From: Sipunculus nudus
Taxonomy: Eukaryota > Annelida > Sipuncula > Golfingiida > Sipunculidae
Assembly: GCA_026874595.1 (NCBI GenBank)
Contig: CM049312.1
Location: 29,561,456-29,625,455 of the forward strand
Length of the DNA stretch: 64,000 nucleotides
Direction of reading: 5' to 3'
Part shown: in pieces, positions 60,101 to 64,000 of the stretch
Position numbering within the stretch: the first letter of the stretch is position 1
Layout: every line of letters starts with the position of its first letter
The notes under the pieces: model-generated
The model's database searches: none
What the model saw: the letters and a program-made list of their open reading frames with translations, nothing else
What the model was told of the DNA's origin: nothing
Program-made: the position numbers and the translations under genes

Positions 60101-60513
60101 ATGTTTACCAATGAAGCCTAAATTCAATTTTTACCAAAATCTGCATATATTTTAACTAGGTCTTGTGACAGGCATAGGATACACTCTTGTGGCACTCTTT
60201 CTTCAGTTTGTTATAGTAATTTAAATAGACAAGTTTTTGCAGGAAGTATATTCAAATACATTTCATTTATCTCATAGACTGTGGATAAAGTACAACCAAA
60301 ATAATTGTAATTGATGTTGAGCAGTGGAAAAATTATTTTGCAAAGAATGCGCTTAAAGTTTATGTTAGTTGGTATTAAAAGCAGCATGATACAATATTAT
60401 GAAATTTATTTCTTTTCTAGAGACCACAAGGCCGTTGGACGACGTCCATTTGACAAGATGGCCACCTTATTGGCATACCTGGGACCACCTGAACATAGAC
60501 CACTTGACTCACA
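14881..60513 (+). CDS. NF1: NF1 neurofibromin, 5' half (35 coding exons)
   Basis: Neurofibromin stimulates GTP hydrolysis by Ras at membranes and so limits Ras-MAPK signalling. The 35 exons splice in frame with GT/AG sites to 1,484 complete codons plus two bases. The N-terminus has RFDSQ|LPIRTG and NKECLIN. The middle region carries AAVWPLQ, CKAATYIN and EILKWLRKILICRN. The Cys/Ser-rich part includes ICRQA and CEEADIRCG. The GAP-related domain has TLFRGNSLASKI with the arginine finger at residue 1226 (human Arg1276), FLRFINP at 1338-1344, and VLFTKEQHMRPFNDF. The last exon ends at PPEH, roughly human residue 1505. Exon lengths such as 60, 144, 84, 107, 68, 76, 132, 135, 114, 80 and 212 equal those I recall for human. 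Sec14-PH and the C-terminus are past the right edge. Confidence 0.97.
14941..20239 (+). other. NF1 intron 1
   Basis: About 5.3 kb without a recognisable exon. Its first ~500 bases are GC-richer. A repeat block carrying AGGTCA-type and GGTGGCGCCACC-type words fills about 16880-18640. Confidence 0.85.
16880..18640 (+). repeat. Dispersed repeat block with AGGTCA direct repeats
   Basis: Imperfect ~280-300-bp units recur. Each has ggtcaaaggtcaaggtcact (17565-17584, 17840-17859; a divergent form near 18130), a 'tatatatggcccat'-type line, and ggtggcaccacct or tggcgccacc segments. A fragment of the same family is at 57690-57915. It shares GTATCC-type ends and GGTGGC words with the 12094 and 29481 elements and may be a relative. 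Confidence 0.65.
20240..20383 (+). CDS. NF1: NF1 exon 2
   Basis: 144 bases, residues 21-68, LPIRTG...NKECLINVSKHKFSLVISG...SVDSM. Acceptor acag|CTG, donor ATG|gtaagt. Same length and boundaries as human exon 2. Confidence 0.98.
21060..21430 (+). repeat. Dispersed repeat, copy A
   Basis: Contains 'cacagaaatgatcc', 'aagtttgttcgaat' and 'ggccgagttacagg' in the same order as 'cacagaaatgatcc', 'aagtttgttcaaat' and 'ggctaagttatggg' in 27740-27950. Related copies in the same intron and orientation. Confidence 0.65.
22044..22101. repeat. (GT)n followed by a G run
   Basis: About 30 bases of GT repeats interrupted by CT, then a run of 14 G. Confidence 0.9.
22795..23665 (+). repeat. 'gacttggactc' degenerate satellite
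   Basis: Repeated words gacttggact, ggactcgtgttccaaatgac, and gacttgaacct..aaggactcag occur over about 0.87 kb, densest at 23380-23665. A C run and an unrelated stretch at about 22920-23370 interrupt it. Confidence 0.75.
26033..26124. repeat. Compound (AT)n(GT)n(GA)n microsatellite
   Basis: Uninterrupted AT repeats (about 49 bases), then GT (about 33), then a short GA run. Confidence 0.98.
27103..27147. repeat. (AT)n microsatellite
   Basis: About 45 bases of uninterrupted AT. Confidence 0.98.
27596..27705. repeat. GC-richer foldback with paired CCAAT boxes
   Basis: GATTGGCCA at 27625-27633 is inverted as TGGCCAATC at 27654-27662. Outside them ACAGAGCC (27599-27606) pairs with GGCTCTAT-type sequence (27691-27698). 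ATTGGCCAAT at 27626-27635 is itself a palindrome. Confidence 0.55.
27740..28310 (+). repeat. Dispersed repeat, copies B
   Basis: Two or three successive diverged units, each with 'cttcttctc..aaacca', 'gggccaaat', 'cacagaaatgatcc'-like and 'ggctgagttacgggaagctga' words. Related to 21060-21430. Confidence 0.65.
28740..29110 (+). repeat. Short degenerate tandem repeats
   Basis: ctatttatagctttggcaga occurs twice about 60 bases apart, and aggtcaagagttcactcagt recurs four times with small changes. Confidence 0.7.
29481..31093 (-). mobile_element. Tandem-repeat-bearing element, inverted copy in NF1 intron 2
   Basis: On the minus strand it starts with aactagaatatgggtagtc (31092 downward), has the same gaggtgtgttgcat region, then ~278-bp units with aggtggcgccacct palindromes, and ends with agtatccgcaaaactctg. 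Collinear with 12094-13549 but inverted. Related units are visible at about 29860, 30139, 30418, 30569 and 30847. Confidence 0.75.
31648..31731 (+). CDS. NF1: NF1 exon 3
   Basis: 84 bases, residues 69-96, RIYGPEAERN...SQLIILDTLERVLNG. Same length as human exon 3; follows an 11.3-kb intron. Confidence 0.97.
32395..32463 (+). CDS. NF1: NF1 exon 4
   Basis: 69 bases, residues 97-119, QPKDTSRLDEAM...LLLPEICK. Corresponds to the first part of a single 191-base human exon. Confidence 0.96.
33110..33228 (+). CDS. NF1: NF1 exon 5
   Basis: 119 bases, residues 120-158, ends ...SLNNFTAVFNRISA with two bases carried over. Matches human SCNNFNAVFSRIST, the second part of the same human exon. Confidence 0.95.
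33482..33588 (+). CDS. NF1: NF1 exon 6
   Basis: 107 bases, residues 159-194, ...DLELIQHINVDCSRLTKLL. Same length as the human exon (DIELLQYINVDCAKLKRLL). Confidence 0.96.
33863..33930 (+). CDS. NF1: NF1 exon 7
   Basis: 68 bases, residues 195-217, ECVQKFRSLRKPVQL...SSLEK. Same length as human; acceptor ttacag at 33857-33862. Confidence 0.95.
34338..34413 (+). CDS. NF1: NF1 exon 8
   Basis: 76 bases, residues 218-242, AIWNWMDHYPEEFTELQ..., matching human AFWNWVENYPDEFTKLY. Same length as human. Confidence 0.96.
34709..34812 (+). CDS. NF1: NF1 exon 9
   Basis: 104 bases, residues 243-277, DCCDRLFELF...KRKAAVWPLQMMLLVLCP. The AAVWPLQ core is strongly conserved. Human has one 158-base exon where this gene has exons 9 and 10. 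Confidence 0.96.
34813..37298 (+). other. NF1 intron 9 with transposon insertion
   Basis: About 2.5 kb, of which 2.0 kb is the inverted-repeat element at 35176-37177. The remainder shows no feature. Confidence 0.85.
35176..37177. mobile_element. DNA transposon with perfect 27-bp inverted ends
   Basis: TACCGTAAAAGTCGTTGCAG + AAGTCGC at 35176-35202 is repeated exactly inverted at 37151-37177. The outermost TA on each side may be a TA target duplication, as in Tc1/mariner/pogo elements. Inside, gggtgcgacttgtaat occurs near both ends. A minus-strand frame from 36120 to 35608 is broken by one TAG and shows no transposase motif, so the copy looks non-autonomous or decayed. Confidence 0.85.
37299..37364 (+). 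CDS. NF1: NF1 exon 10
   Basis: 66 bases, residues 278-299, KILEEITNADS...AQHIKK. Weaker conservation (human EIIQDISKD...), but frame and splice sites fit and the next exon follows directly. Confidence 0.88.
37596..37775 (+). CDS. NF1: NF1 exon 11
   Basis: 180 bases, residues 300-359, LKKALAGHHG...QLTEGAA...VKLCKAATYIN...VIHDLK. Clear match to human RKALAGHGGSRQLTESAA...KLCKASTYIN. Confidence 0.97.
38036..39294. mobile_element. DNA transposon with ~26-bp imperfect inverted ends
   Basis: TACTGTGGTTGTCTTCTTAT at the left matches the reverse complement of the right end (TACTGTGGTTGCCTTTATAT) with about four mismatches over 26 bases. Flanks read TA on both sides. GC- and CpG-richer than the intron around it. 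No transposase frame seen. Confidence 0.8.
39410..39985 (+). repeat. Dispersed repeat family C, copy 1
   Basis: Shares with 48480-49015 'tttttatacgcctgtct', 'gtgataactta(c/t)cag', 'aatgaggtcagaggtcact' and a 'gtgacaggg' end. Each word sits in the same order and orientation. Confidence 0.75.
40200..40403 (+). CDS. NF1: NF1 exon 12
   Basis: 204 bases, residues 360-427, NQLFNPVKPFYRG...DVDLMIDCFLSCFRITPH...VLHRIIT. Covers what I recall as two human exons (123 and 75 bases), so one intron is absent here. Confidence 0.97.
41006..41137 (+). CDS. NF1: NF1 exon 13
   Basis: 132 bases, residues 428-471, WWPNIEIIYGKSAELRSMF..., same length as human (WWPKIDAVYCHSVELRNMF). Confidence 0.96.
41608..41742 (+). 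CDS. NF1: NF1 exon 14
   Basis: 135 bases, residues 472-516, SLTLREKVTT...SYKYLLLW...LIHADPILML. Same length as human. Confidence 0.97.
42007..42120 (+). CDS. NF1: NF1 exon 15
   Basis: 114 bases, residues 517-554, NPGKAGHEIQSSTLELINGL...SEAME. Same length as human. Confidence 0.96.
42157..42370 (+). mobile_element. tRNA-derived SINE-like sequence in NF1 intron 15
   Basis: TAGCCGGGTGGTTTAAGC (42163-42180) fits a Pol III A box and GGTTTAAACCC (42206-42216) a B box, about 33 bases apart as in a tRNA. About 150 bases of unrelated tail follow. The 3' limit is uncertain. Confidence 0.55.
43016..43095 (+). CDS. NF1: NF1 exon 16
   Basis: 80 bases, residues 555-580, ALLCLHQPENIERWNPEAPI...FWDV. Same length as human (ALLVLHQLDSIDLWNPDAPV). 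Confidence 0.96.
43235..43704. mobile_element. MITE-like inverted-repeat element (intron 16)
   Basis: Left end CAGTAGAACCCCTTAAATCC; the right end, inverted, reads CAGTCAACCCCTTTTATTCC. About 470 bases. Internal gccggatta words repeat. The CAGT(A/C)AACC termini suggest a pogo/Tigger relative. Confidence 0.7.
44017..44200 (+). CDS. NF1: NF1 exon 17 (Cys/Ser-rich region, shortened)
   Basis: 184 bases, residues 581-642. Encodes EILKWLRKILICRNNFLQKH, then only about ten residues before IPICRQAHIKLE. Human has some 60 residues between the equivalents of QKHK and ICRQA. Phase closes exactly to 0. Confidence 0.95.
44652..44966 (+). repeat. Decayed ~104-bp tandem copies of the exon 18 start
   Basis: ttttctggtggtattcttta at 44856 matches ttttcaggtggtattcttca at 44960, the exon 18 acceptor, 104 bases apart. 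One period further up, atgtatttgttgagcatt (44777-44794) matches exon 18 atgtacttgtggagcatt. A fourth, weaker copy may start near 44652. The copy at 44856 has lost its AG acceptor. Confidence 0.7.
44967..45153 (+). CDS. NF1: NF1 exon 18 (Cys/Ser-rich region)
   Basis: 187 bases, residues 643-704, VVFFMYLWSIEIDAVLTAMS, CEEADIRCGAEE and ILPNYYVYSE. Matches human ALYMFLWNPDTEAVLVAMSC...CEEADIRCGVDE. Decayed copies of its start lie just upstream. Confidence 0.97.
45626..45699 (+). CDS. NF1: NF1 exon 19
   Basis: 74 bases, residues 705-729, GRAVLQKRIMALLRKIDQPT...NTQ. Matches human GRAALQKRVMALLRRIEHPTAGNTE. Confidence 0.96.
46325..46560 (+). CDS. NF1: NF1 exon 20
   Basis: 236 bases, residues 730-807, AWEDTFRKWD...LHRSITKRR...EWANMTGFLCAVGSVCLQ. 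The NMTGFLCA core is strongly conserved; donor ATAG|gtcaag. Confidence 0.96.
47194..47295 (+). CDS. NF1: NF1 exon 21 (variable linker)
   Basis: 102 bases, residues 808-841, ITGLPGMDGRKSSMLTGCGD then PQYCPVTQSVYFS. Only RKSSM resembles human RKGSM. It is kept because both splice sites are canonical and the frame joins exons 20 and 22. Confidence 0.8.
47296..49651 (+). other. NF1 intron 21
   Basis: About 2.4 kb. An open frame reads through from exon 21 to 47545 and is hydrophobic, but the donor is canonical and nothing like it is known in neurofibromin. Family C copy 2 lies at 48480-49015. Confidence 0.8.
48480..49015 (+). repeat. Dispersed repeat family C, copy 2
   Basis: Starts tttttatacgtctgtctgtg and ends near agatatgtgacgggcatatt. 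Collinear with 39410-39985. Confidence 0.75.
49652..49823 (+). CDS. NF1: NF1 exon 22
   Basis: 172 bases, residues 842-899, RFIGNLLKLLVCNNEKFGPQ...VGHELNPGIYPILF...KFFDSQGQ. Matches human KFMDRLLSLMVCNHEKVG and KFFDSQGQ. Confidence 0.96.
50440..50590. mobile_element. Possible pogo/MITE fragment (intron 22)
   Basis: Starts tacagtggaacctgtctgaa and contains repeated taagaccact words. No clear right inverted end. Confidence 0.35.
50716..50855 (+). CDS. NF1: NF1 exon 23
   Basis: 140 bases, residues 900-945, VIVTEQNTQFIENIIFVMKN...HLGITSIESLMLAIV. Matches human NTQFVEQTIAIMKNLLDN...ASIETMMLNLV. Confidence 0.96.
51292..51364 (+). CDS. NF1: NF1 exon 24
   Basis: 73 bases, residues 946-970, RYVRHLDSTIHAIQIKTKVC then QLVEA. 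Human RYVRVLGNMVHAIQIKTKLC. Confidence 0.96.
51705..51844 (+). CDS. NF1: NF1 exon 25
   Basis: 140 bases, residues 971-1016, MMTRRDDLTFRQEMKFRNKL then VEYLTDWIMG. Very close to human MMARRDDLSFCQEMKFRNKM. Confidence 0.97.
52289..52405 (+). CDS. NF1: NF1 exon 26
   Basis: 117 bases, residues 1017-1055, RDLDLASMEAVASLLAGLPL then QPEESDRGDLMEAKSQLFL. Nearly identical to human over the core. Confidence 0.97.
53127..53310. mobile_element. Small MITE-like element (intron 26)
   Basis: The right end, inverted, reads GTACAGTGGAACCCCACCTT. The left end near 53131 (GCGGTGGATCCCCACAATTA) is similar. About 180 bases with internal accacc/ggtggt inverted words. Confidence 0.5.
53477..53655 (+). CDS. NF1: NF1 exon 27
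   Basis: 179 bases, residues 1056-1115, YFTLFMNLLNDCSEEAEEKC...AMSNLLNANIDSGLMHSI. Matches the region just before the human GAP-related domain. Confidence 0.97.
53656..54757 (+). other. NF1 intron 27
   Basis: About 1.1 kb. Its last 100 bases (54648-54722) are a purine-rich tract with repeated agtaggaaaa words just upstream of exon 28. Otherwise featureless. Confidence 0.8.
54758..54969 (+). CDS. NF1: NF1 exon 28 (entry to GAP-related domain)
   Basis: 212 bases, residues 1116-1186, GLGYHRDPQTRAAFMEVLTK...ADRFERLVELVTMIGDKGEL...ALANVV. Same length as the human exon. Confidence 0.97.
54970..55647 (+). other. NF1 intron 28
   Basis: About 0.7 kb, AT-rich; nothing recognised. Confidence 0.8.
55648..55731 (+). 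CDS. NF1: NF1 exon 29 (GAP-related domain)
   Basis: 84 bases, residues 1187-1214, DELARVLVTLFDAKHLLYQL then LWNMFSKE. Nearly identical to human. Confidence 0.97.
56218..56396 (+). CDS. NF1: NF1 exon 30 (arginine finger)
   Basis: 179 bases, residues 1215-1273. TLFRGNSLASKIMAFCFKIY includes the catalytic arginine finger at residue 1226. Ends ...SYEVDPA. This residue is inserted into the Ras active site. Confidence 0.98.
56854..56946 (+). CDS. NF1: NF1 exon 31 (GAP-related domain)
   Basis: 93 bases, residues 1274-1304, ENIDENRRNLMNLTQRVFNA then IVASAE. Matches human LEENQRNLLQMTEKFFHAIISS. Confidence 0.95.
56947..58006 (+). other. NF1 intron 31
   Basis: About 1.1 kb. Contains a fragment (57690-57915) of the AGGTCA repeat family, with tttggggtcatgaggtcaaa. 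No exon 23a-like segment seen. Confidence 0.75.
58007..58131 (+). CDS. NF1: NF1 exon 32 (FLRFINP motif)
   Basis: 125 bases, residues 1305-1346, MMCHCLYQVVSQRFPEGAVA...FLRFINPSL. FLRFINP contains Arg1340, aligned to human Arg1391. CLYQ runs directly into VVSQ, where human can insert exon 23a. Confidence 0.97.
58132..58927 (+). other. NF1 intron 32
   Basis: About 0.8 kb, with gaccttgacctt words near 58320 and no coding signal. Confidence 0.75.
58928..59102 (+). CDS. NF1: NF1 exon 33 (GAP-related domain)
   Basis: 175 bases, residues 1347-1404, CGIIDEQPTMRIKRGLTLMC, KILQNIANHVLFTKEQHMRP, FNDFLKQNFDAAR. Lys1372 aligns to human Lys1423; Thr1368 stands at human Lys1419. Confidence 0.97.
59641..59787 (+). 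CDS. NF1: NF1 exon 34 (GAP-related domain)
   Basis: 147 bases, residues 1405-1453, RFFIEIASDCDTLDTSNHSL, SFISDANVLALHRLLWINQE, KIGDYLSSS. Matches human SLSFISDGNVLALHRLLWNNQEKIG in pattern. Confidence 0.97.
59890..60195 (+). repeat. Dispersed repeat family C, truncated copy 3
   Basis: Contains 'gtaacttgccagggatttcatgaaact', 'aggtcaccagattc' and 'cttgtgacaggcata' in family C order; shorter than copies 1 and 2. Confidence 0.6.
60421..60513 (+). CDS. NF1: NF1 exon 35 (last exon visible)
   Basis: 93 bases, residues 1454-1484, RDHKAVGRRPFDKMATLLAY then LGPPEHRPLDS, with two bases carried past donor CA|gtaaga. Nearly identical to human up to PPEH. The next exon is not found before 64000. Confidence 0.96.
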
Positions 60514-63500
60514 GTAAGACCTGGGCTTTTCTAATACAGAAAACAAAAAAATTATGTGAACGAAGGAAACTTTTCATAAAGAGAGGGAAATAGTAGAAGG
60601 TTATCATACTTAGAAACTTCACTGGCTTCTCAAACATCTATCACACCAAGCGGTCATATTAATCTATAAAAATAAGCAAACGATGAGCACTTGTTTCATC
60701 AGCTGCCTGTAGAATTGAATGCTTTAAATGATATATCTTGATAATTCCCTGATCGGTTCCAGTAGTACTGCTTGAGCAAAATTAATACTTAATTTTGGCA
60801 AATAGCTAATCACTTAGAACTAAGGTACAATGCCTTGTTTATTTTCTGTGGCAGAATTGAATTATTTTTTTTATTGTACATTATGTTTTTGGATGAAGTA
60901 TGTGAAATTATTTTACTGAGTTTTCTTTGACAGCATTGTGTTAACTTTTCTCTTATGGAAAAATCTGTACAAATGCACTGATGCACTGAATCCCTTTATA
61001 ATAATGTAATCAAATTTTCCTGGGGAAAAAACTTAATATGCAGTTACATTTTCTTTTCTTGAACACTATCCAACAAGGAAACTGTAATATAATATAAAAA
61101 AATAAGAAAAAAAATAAATTAACTGAAAAAATCAAAATTGCTGTTCTGCAACAATTGTGATTCTTCCTGTTGCCTTAAATGTTTGGTACTTCAAAATATA
61201 ATCTGTCATACAAACCAACACATGTATTTTAAAATATTTCCTGAGCAATGACATTTACATTTCAGTGGCCTCACACTTAAAAGAAAGCGAAGGTAATGTG
61301 CTGGATGTATAACTCAATCTTATGCTTGAAAACTGGACCATTAAAGCCCTATGTACATATAAGTAAGAATAACACTGCCCCAGATTCAAATCTGGCTTAT
61401 ATTTAAGAACAACAGTCTGTATTAATTTACGCTTCACTGCTTGAGCTAGGTATGTTGGGAAGGGTTAGTGTGACTCTGCACTATCTATATATACAAACTA
61501 GAGCTTGTAATACACATGTGACCAGCACCTCTACTCTGATTGGCTATTGGGAATGGAGCATGAATTTGCTTGGGTATGAATCTCAGCTCTTAATTGAAAG
61601 GATTGTTTAGCTCACATGATATGATATATGTGACAGGCCAAGTGCAAAACTCCACCCATGCAAAACTCCACCAGGATAAAATTATGTTAGTCAAGAATAT
61701 TTCATATTTAACCATAAATGTCTTGGCAACAAAGTTTCCAACTGCTGATAGTTTGTCACATCCTGCAGTGTCAGCAAAATCATACATGCCATGAAATTCC
61801 AGGAATTTGTTTTACAGAATTGGAAAGCATATGAATTTAAAAGTTATGATATATCATGGAATTTCTTACATGTAAAAGCCTTGGAAAAAGTGTATGAAAC
61901 TCTGTGTGAGGGGTAGAGTTTGGTTCTGGTGGAGGTTGTATGCATGGGGTTTTGTCAGTCACTCTGATATGATTGTGTATGTTATAGCTTCTCATTGCTT
62001 TGGCCATGTATATGTCATTTTAAAATGAATAAAATACAGAATGTCAGCAGCCAAACAAAAATTGTCACTTAAGAGTCCCTATCACAGCGACTGTATCTCA
62101 TTTGTTATAAACAATCATCGGTGATGCAGCATTGATGACCTACAAAAAATTGGTGTTAATCATCCCTCTTATTTATTTTTTTCTTTTATTTAAAAGTGTC
62201 ATGCCGCTTGTATAGCTAAGAGTGAAACTGGTTTCAAATTTTTTACCTGGCACTTGATATATATTACCTGACTCCACTTGACCAATTGCTACAAGAATGT
62301 TATTCCTCCAGCAAACATACGTTTAAAGTGGATAGATTTTAAAATTGGTATTCTAATGTCTCTGTCTGGTAAAACTCATGTTCTTGTTGCATTTAAAATG
62401 AATAATTGTTTACATAAAATTTGGTAATGCATGTTAAAGGGTGCTGTGACACATAAATGTACAAGATCACCTTACATGTATATTTGGTTTGAAACAGATT
62501 AACAGAATAATCAATGTGAACAGGAATTACTTCTTAAATGGCTCAAAATGCAAGCCTACATGAGTACTTGAGTAAATGGTTAGAAGGTCTCAGACTGAAG
62601 TACTGTAATTTCTCTATTATAAGCTGCATGTCTATTTAAAGTTACACCCATACCCTGTCAGTGACTCCCTGAGAAGAATAAGATCTGGAACCCCTCCCCT
62701 TTCCCTTTTGGGTACAAAATTTACCACTGGAGCCTACTGATGAAACCATCAAGGACCCTTTGTCTTGTGGAGGCCCAAAAAGAAAAGACTGCATACCAGT
62801 CTGGAAACTGGTCATATGCAGATCATCCATACTGCACCTTTACCAATATCATTTTGTTTCCAAGGGACTTAAATCATGTGAAAGATAGATATATCAGAAA
62901 AATGTTTTACTATTTTCAACATCAGCTTCCATTGAATTCTGATACCCAAGCCTTGCCAGTGGAGCTTAATATTATATATATATTCATAATATATTAAGAG
63001 AGCAAGTACAGCTGCAACTCATATACTTACACTGGAACAACTTGAACTTCCAATTTGAACACCTAATGAGGACCCTCCTACTCATAGAATGAGCTTTGAT
63101 AAATGTCCTGATATTGTTCTGTCACATTTGAATATATTTATTCTGTCAAGCAGACCATAAAAATTAGGTCTGTTGATACCAAAAGAATACAAAGGCATGT
63201 CTTGAAAGGGTATTGGGTCCCCCCCCCTTAATTGCCCTGTCTTTTAAAAGGTAACACATGTATCTAGAAGAACCCAGTTTACTAATAAATAGTACTAACA
63301 TAGAGCAATAAATGACAACCTCTACATTACTACATTACAGAATGACACTTTTGATGTCTATCACATATATAATATTTGCAAAAGAAGGAGGTTCCGGACA
63401 GAATGCAAGTCTGAGAATGTGTATATATTACATGTACATCTGTTGACTCTCTTTACATGTACATACAATCTGTGATTTACAATAGTGCTAATAAACATGT

Positions 63501-64000
63501 GGGTTTAAAATAAGGAAATGGTATATTTCACATACAGTTGATAAGAGTGTGTAACAGTTTGTGAGAAATGACAGGGGCTGTATATTAAATTATTGTTGCT
63601 GCATTACTGAGAACATTGTGGCAGGTTCAGTGTGACTATTATTGTGTGATAGAGCAGTGTGGCTGGTGCCATAGAGTAGTGCGAGTCTTGCAGTGTGTGA
63701 GGGAAATATGACTGGAGTGGTAGATTCTGTGTTAGAGCAGTGTGACTGGTACCATGGAGTCTTGCCGTGTTAGAGCAGTATGACTGGAGTGATTGATTGC
63801 TGCAACACAGCAGTGTGGCCAATTGATTTACATTGTTTATCAGAGCAGTTTGACTGTTGCTTGTTGCCCTGTGTTAGAGGAGCATGACTGTGTTGACTGG
63901 CACTGTATGTAAGAGCAGCTCAGCAAAGTTGAATGTTAGTATATTTTAGAACAACACATTGGTTACAGTGTTAGAATTACTGGTACTGTGTAAGAGCAGA
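60514..64000 (+). other. NF1 intron 35 (incomplete)
   Basis: About 3.5 kb after the last exon. I looked for the next neurofibromin segment (human HWSSLNL...FEEFM) and did not see it. Short overlapping frames on both strands are not convincing. A minisatellite fills the end. Confidence 0.75.
63590..64000 (+). repeat. 'gttagagcagtgtgactggt' minisatellite
   Basis: Degenerate units of about 40-60 bases carry agagcagtgtgactgg or a close variant, at about 63650, 63735, 63770, 63840, 63880 and 63985. Continues past the edge. Confidence 0.75.

Noticed and set aside
56218-60513. Other RasGAPs (RASA, SynGAP, IQGAP) as identity of the right gene
   Set aside because: The whole upstream sequence is neurofibromin-specific (LPIRTG start, NMTGFLCA, CEEADIRCG), and GAP-domain wording is closest to neurofibromin.
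61590-61794. Overlapping frames on both strands after the last NF1 exon
   Set aside because: No similarity to the next neurofibromin segment and no splice sites in phase.

Overview
The window is animal genomic DNA: AT-rich, with long introns full of repeats, canonical GT/AG exons and no bacterial-style coding density. It holds parts of two divergently transcribed genes about 6.2 kb apart. Several intron repeats (AGGTCAAAGGTCAAGGTCA-type units, 'aattacaattac' stretches, elements with internal tandem repeats, TA-flanked inverted-repeat elements) look like those I associate with marine lophotrochozoans, most likely a mollusc. The taxon is an inference; the gene identities are not.

Left part (1-8720, minus strand): the 5' half of SUDS3/Sds3, a coiled-coil subunit of the Sin3-histone deacetylase corepressor. 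Five coding exons (8633 down to 234) give about 164 residues. The C-terminal half lies off the left edge. Intron 2 is about 6 kb.

Middle (8721-14880): intergenic. It contains a GC-richer patch near 9.8-10.1 kb, a long AT microsatellite, and a 1.45-kb element built of ~278-bp tandem repeats. NRF1-like GCGCATGCG motifs lie 75-95 bases upstream of both start codons.

Right part (14881-64000, plus strand): the 5' half of the neurofibromin gene NF1, a Ras GTPase-activating protein. I reconstructed 35 coding exons (14881-60513) that splice in frame to 1,484 complete codons. They run from the N-terminus through the Cys/Ser-rich region and most of the GAP-related domain. Many exon lengths equal those I recall for human NF1. 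The last exon seen ends at the conserved PPEH segment; the Sec14-PH, C-terminal HEAT-like and tail regions lie beyond the right edge. Differences from human include a shorter Cys/Ser-rich region, no equivalent of alternative exon 23a, several intron gains or losses, and a Thr at the position I align to human Lys1419.

The NF1 introns carry most of the remaining structure: a second, inverted copy of the intergenic tandem-repeat element (intron 2), two TA-flanked inverted-repeat transposons (introns 9 and 11), smaller inverted-repeat elements (introns 16 and 26), a tRNA-derived SINE-like sequence (intron 15), a three-copy dispersed repeat (introns 11, 21, 34), a 'gacttgga' satellite (intron 2), and a decayed ~104-bp tandem array copying the 3' end of intron 17 plus the start of exon 18. 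I found no wholly new gene system; the most unusual items are that exon-derived array and the paired inverted element copies.
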